In this document: positions 7,214 to 9,927 of the stretch, piece by piece
How the letters are laid out: each line of letters begins with the position of its first letter
Numbering within the stretch: the stretch's first letter is position 1
Origin: Aquimarina sp.
GTDB lineage: Bacteria; Bacteroidota; Bacteroidia; Flavobacteriales; Flavobacteriaceae
Length of the DNA stretch: 9,927 bases
Direction: 5' to 3'
Assembly (NCBI GenBank): GCA_011524575.1
Contig: WTKB01000053.1
Span: forward strand, 1-9,927
Made by a program: the position numbers and the translations under genes
Notes under the pieces: generated by a model
The model's input: the letters and a program-made list of their open reading frames with translations, nothing else
Database searches by the model: none
Told to the model about the DNA's origin: nothing

Positions 7214-7255
7214 CTCTAAACTTTTTTGATTGAAGTAAAAAAACAGCTATTTTTT
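7207..7255. terminator. Shared bidirectional terminator of convergent operons, with both stop codons in the stem
   Basis: AAAATAGCT (7207-7215) pairs perfectly with AGCTATTTT (7245-7253). An inner T6/A6 helix (7222-7227 with 7238-7243) can extend the fold, and a plus-strand T-run covers 7250-7255. The TAG stop of the hydrolase (7211-7213) lies in the left arm and the TAG stop of the minus-strand glycosyltransferase (7247-7249, complement) in the right arm. The symmetric layout suits termination in both directions, although the minus-strand T-tail is short (TTTT). Confidence 0.72.
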
Positions 7256-8431
7256 CGTAGCTATAATACTTTTAAAAGTATTCAGATATAGCTGTGTAAT
7301 GTGCTCCATAGGATATGCAGTTGCTGCATTATAGTTGGTTTTTCCTAGACGAATTCTGTAGGCATCGTCTGTAATAATGGCTTTAATAGCAGTAGCTAAG
7401 CTATCCACGCTCATGGGTTCGAAAAATTCTCCGTTATACCCTTCTTCTTTGACCAGCAGTGCCAAGTCTCCTAAATCGGGCATTACTACGGCCTTTCCAT
7501 AGCTGCCTGCTTGGTGTAATACGCCAGAGCTACCTGTGGTTGAGGTGTATGGAAATACCACCACAGCACTTTCTTTAAATAAAGTAGGTACTTCGTGTTC
7601 TTCTACATAGCCTGTAAATTGTAACTTAGGAACGTGTTTGTAGGTTTCAGCTACTTTTTTTAAATATCCAGGTACATTAGGGTTGTCTGTTCCTGCAATC
7701 ACAATTTCTAAATCCAAATCGGTGGATGTTCTTAATTGCATCACTGCTTCAATTAAGGTTTCTACTTTTTTGTAGGTGCCAAATTTCCCGAAGGTCATAA
7801 TCTGTAAGGGTTTATTGGGCACGCTGTAATCGGGTGCTTCTGTGGTCACTTCAAAGGTGCCGTGTGGAATGCGTATCACATTGTTTGTACGGTATTTATT
7901 TTCTAAAATAGCTACATATTTTTGCATGGTTACTGCTACTCGGTCTGCTTGTAATAGTGTTCTTGTCAGTACACTTCCAATAAAGTTATATATTTTTTGG
8001 GCGAGTTTATTAGAGGTGAATCCTGCTTTAGATAAATCTACTTCCTCCAATATGTTATGTAATAATACAATGCTAGGAATGCCTTTTAATTTGCAAACCC
8101 ATGGGAGTAGTAAGCCTAGTGCGGCAGTTACTTTTTTGTCTCCAAATTTCATGAACTGTAAATTAAATAACACGCCATCAGGTTGTGTTTTTTTTAGAGC
8201 TTTTGTAACGTTGAGGATATTTTTATAATCGTTAAATGCCCAACATTCAACAATGGTTATTTTACATCCATTTTCTTTAAAGTCAATGTCTTTGTCTCCT
8301 TTGGTTTCATCGGTAAGTAATACAATTTCAGTAACTTCTTCTTTTTGTCTAAAGTGTTTTACCAAATGGTAAGCGTATTCATTTAAAGTGACTTTGCTTG
8401 GAGGATAGGCGGTTACAATAGCTAATTTCAT
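7247..8431 (-). CDS. GT-B fold glycosyltransferase, GT4-like
   Basis: This is a 394-residue soluble protein with the two Rossmann-like halves of GT-B enzymes. The N-terminal acceptor half starts MKLAIVTAYPPSK, with LLHNILEE at 123-130. The C-terminal nucleotide-sugar half begins near residue 205, with MTFGKFGTYKKVETLIEAV (212-230), EIVIAG (242-247), LQFTGYVEEHEVPTLF (270-285) and the glycine-rich segment 294-316. This places it in the GT4-like group, which makes retaining glycosidic bonds during surface glycan assembly. In the nucleotide-binding motif the usual E-x7-E glutamates appear to be T299 and Q307 (PYTSTTGSSGVLHQAGSYG, 294-312), a variation that also occurs in subgroups of the family. 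It starts 4 nt after the flippase gene on the same strand, so the pair is almost certainly one operon. Donor and acceptor are unknown. A peripheral, cytoplasmic-face location is expected. Confidence 0.88.
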   Translation of the reverse strand: MKLAIVTAYPPSKVTLNEYAYHLVKHFRQKEEVTEIVLLTDETKGDKDIDFKENGCKITIVECWAFNDYKNILNVTKALKKTQPDGVLFNLQFMKFGDKKVTAALGLLLPWVCKLKGIPSIVLLHNILEEVDLSKAGFTSNKLAQKIYNFIGSVLTRTLLQADRVAVTMQKYVAILENKYRTNNVIRIPHGTFEVTTEAPDYSVPNKPLQIMTFGKFGTYKKVETLIEAVMQLRTSTDLDLEIVIAGTDNPNVPGYLKKVAETYKHVPKLQFTGYVEEHEVPTLFKESAVVVFPYTSTTGSSGVLHQAGSYGKAVVMPDLGDLALLVKEEGYNGEFFEPMSVDSLATAIKAIITDDAYRIRLGKTNYNAATAYPMEHITQLYLNTFKSIIATKK

Positions 8432-8435
8432 AATT

Positions 8436-9695
8436 TTAAGAATTTGCGGTTATCTTTTTCTGATCTAAAAAGAAAAACAATACTTGAACAACAAGTAGCA
8501 AAATCATAGTGATGATTTGCATGTGTACCACTTGTTCTAGACTATCATGGAAATAGATGACGAGTCCCATTTGTAGGAGTCCAAAAACTCCAGAAATAAT
8601 AACTGGAATGTATTTGTCTAAGGATAAAAAGTAATATGCAAAGAGGTTTGAAAGGGCAAATACCCCTGTTGCTAGTGCATATTTCCAAAGTAAATCGGCA
8701 ATAGCTAGGTATTCGTCTCCAAATAATAGGGAAATCACGGTTTCTGGAAATAAAGCACTGCTACTAATAATGACAGCGGCAATTCCTGCGATGTAGCCCA
8801 CATATTTAAACAATATATGAGTGGTGGGTTTGCCTTCTTTTTTTAATTGAACTACCGTTGGTAATAAGAGAATGACAAACATCCAAGCAATGAAATAGAC
8901 AATACGCCCAATAAGTGCTAACGAGGCATATAAGCCCGCTTCGTGTGACTCAAAATAATGTTTAACTAAAAGAATATCACTATTGTTAATTATAATTTGC
9001 GTAAGCTCATAAAAAGCAGTGATGATAAAAAAATGACGTACTTGTATGTGCTTGGAAGGGGTAATAGCACTAGCTATTTTGAAGTTTAGGTTTTTAAAAT
9101 GAAAAGGGATTAATCCAAATCCAAAAGAAATTAAAATACCAATAGCGATAATGACAGAAGAGTCTATTTCTAAAGTGTAAATAAGTGCTAATGTAAGGAG
9201 TAGTCTACTCAGCATTTCGGTTTGATAGGTAATCGATAACGCCTTGAATGCTTTTTGTCCTTGGAATATTCCTCTGTTCACACTCATTAGAAAGTATAGT
9301 GGCACACCTATTCCAAAAACACAAAACATACTCGAAGAAGAGGTATTAAAAAGATGTTGCAATTGCTTTGAAAAAAGTATAATTAATACACCACATATCA
9401 CTCCAAAAATGCTGGCATATTTATATATTTTTGATAAGAAATTTTGAAAGAGTTCCTTTTCAAAAACCACAAAGAATTTTGCCGTGGTTAATTGAAAGGT
9501 CATGGCCACAAAAGATAGTACCAAAAGAAAGGTAATTAACACTGCGGCATCTGCAAATTGTGCAGGTCCTAAAATACGTCCAAAAATAAGGTTGTAAAAA
9601 TAATTACCTCCATTTACTACTAAAACACTCAACATAAATAAGCGCTCGGGCGTCAAAACAGGACTATATTTTTTAAAAATAGTTTTTAAAATCAT
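8436..9695 (-). CDS. Wzx/PST-family polysaccharide flippase (MOP superfamily)
   Basis: This is a 419-residue integral membrane protein with about 12 hydrophobic segments, including those near 20-40, 50-68, 93-110, 123-140, 160-177, 180-197, 254-280, 298-315, 337-357, 362-381 and 388-409. Family signs are the N-terminal VVNGGNYFYNLIFGRILGP (26-44), RGIFQGQKAF (141-150) and NNSDILLVKHYF with EAGLYASLALIGR (237-264), the conserved central region of PST/Wzx transporters. Such proteins flip undecaprenyl-linked oligosaccharides from the cytoplasmic to the periplasmic leaflet. The length is close to the usual 400-480 residues, so the gene looks complete. It is the first gene of a two-gene operon with the GT4-like enzyme; its TAA ends 4 nt before the next ATG. 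No Shine-Dalgarno or clear -7/-33 promoter was recognised upstream. A role in the same glycan pathway as the convergent trio is inference. Confidence 0.87.
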   Translation of the reverse strand: MILKTIFKKYSPVLTPERLFMLSVLVVNGGNYFYNLIFGRILGPAQFADAAVLITFLLVLSFVAMTFQLTTAKFFVVFEKELFQNFLSKIYKYASIFGVICGVLIILFSKQLQHLFNTSSSSMFCVFGIGVPLYFLMSVNRGIFQGQKAFKALSITYQTEMLSRLLLTLALIYTLEIDSSVIIAIGILISFGFGLIPFHFKNLNFKIASAITPSKHIQVRHFFIITAFYELTQIIINNSDILLVKHYFESHEAGLYASLALIGRIVYFIAWMFVILLLPTVVQLKKEGKPTTHILFKYVGYIAGIAAVIISSSALFPETVISLLFGDEYLAIADLLWKYALATGVFALSNLFAYYFLSLDKYIPVIISGVFGLLQMGLVIYFHDSLEQVVHMQIITMILLLVVQVLFFFLDQKKITANS

Positions 9696-9927
9696 TTATA
9701 GTAATCAGTATAATTTTACTTAGCACACATGTAAACAAGTACTAAAAGAAGTTGACAGGTGTTTGTTTCGATTAATACCAATTAATTTTTAAAATCGCTA
9801 TAATAAATCGTTTCTTTTTTCTTTCTACTTTATTAGAGCTTGTTTAAACTTTTGAATTACAGTTTGTATTCCTTTTAAACAAGCTCTTAGAAAAATAAAC
9901 CGTAGCTAAGGCTATGCTTGATTTTTA
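9696..9927. other. AT-rich intergenic region upstream of the flippase operon
   Basis: These 232 bases hold no convincing complete gene. The promoter of the leftward flippase operon should lie here, but no good match to the Bacteroidota -33/-7 pattern was found. A perfect inverted repeat sits at 9835-9887. Beyond it, on the minus strand, a short frame stays open from the right edge to a TAA at 9887-9889 and could be the last dozen codons of a gene outside the window, but it is too short to call. Confidence 0.5.
9835..9887. repeat. 53-bp element with 14-bp perfect terminal inverted repeats
   Basis: AGAGCTTGTTTAAA (9835-9848) is perfectly complementary to TTTAAACAAGCTCT (9874-9887), with a 25-nt spacer. 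Trimming one base from each end leaves a 13-bp repeat flanked by TTA on both sides (9833-9835 and 9887-9889). Neither strand has the T-run expected after an intrinsic terminator. It could be a hairpin ending a minus-strand gene to the right, a miniature mobile-element remnant or a regulatory palindrome; the sequence alone does not decide. Confidence 0.55.

Noticed and set aside
7842..8228. 128-codon plus-strand frame inside the GT4-like gene
   Set aside because: It is antisense to a well-supported glycosyltransferase, cysteine-rich and patternless, and matches no domain I know.
9835..9887. Ordinary intrinsic terminator
   Set aside because: The stem is strong but no T-run follows on either strand and the 25-nt spacer is long; kept as a repeat instead.
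9887..9925. 3' end of a minus-strand gene entering from the right edge
   Set aside because: A frame is open for about 12 codons to a TAA at 9887-9889, but this is too short to tell from chance in AT-rich DNA.
1..9927. CRISPR array or other tandem repeat array
   Set aside because: No regularly spaced direct repeats were seen on either strand.

Overview
The window looks like chromosome from a member of the Bacteroidota, most likely a marine-type Flavobacteriia. It is AT-rich, Shine-Dalgarno sites are weak or absent, genes are separated by A/T-stem hairpins, and the tRNA lacks an encoded CCA. This placement is inferred from composition and style; no marker gene is present.

Layout. (i) 1-52: the 3' part of an initiator tRNA-Met, cut by the window edge. 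(ii) 62-101: an AT-rich hairpin closing both the tRNA and the leftward gene after it. (iii) 92-1231, minus strand: an unusual single protein joining a response-regulator receiver domain to a GT2 glycosyltransferase of the polyprenyl-phosphate hexose synthase type (ALG5/DPM1-like). (iv) 1232-1401: a divergent intergenic region with inverted repeats. (v) 1402-7213, plus strand: three genes whose ends overlap by 1 and 7 nt. They encode a 1030-residue GT-C-like membrane protein with large extracytoplasmic accessory domains, an exported all-beta/Ig-like protein, and a membrane-anchored (beta/alpha)8 glycoside hydrolase. (vi) 7207-7255: a hairpin holding both convergent stop codons. (vii) 9695 down to 7247, minus strand: a two-gene operon for a Wzx/PST-type flippase followed 4 nt later by a GT-B glycosyltransferase. 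(viii) 9696-9927: intergenic, with a 14-bp perfect inverted repeat.

How the parts may work together (inference). The receiver-GT2 protein would make a polyprenyl-phosphate sugar on the cytoplasmic face under control of a phosphorelay. The divergent GT-C protein has the architecture of enzymes that use such lipid-linked sugars on the outer face. The beta-sandwich protein and the tethered hydrolase, encoded in the same coupled operon, would act beside it in the periplasm to bind, trim or release the product. The convergent flippase and GT4 could assemble and flip a lipid-linked glycan for the same surface polymer. I know of no named system with this gene set. The strongest candidates for novelty are the receiver-GT2 fusion and the coupled GT-C / Ig protein / glycoside hydrolase trio, in which both the GT-C protein and the hydrolase appear to carry a membrane-proximal NTF2-like domain.

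No CRISPR array, complete insertion sequence, plasmid origin or phage gene was seen. All calls come from reading motifs by eye, without database searches.
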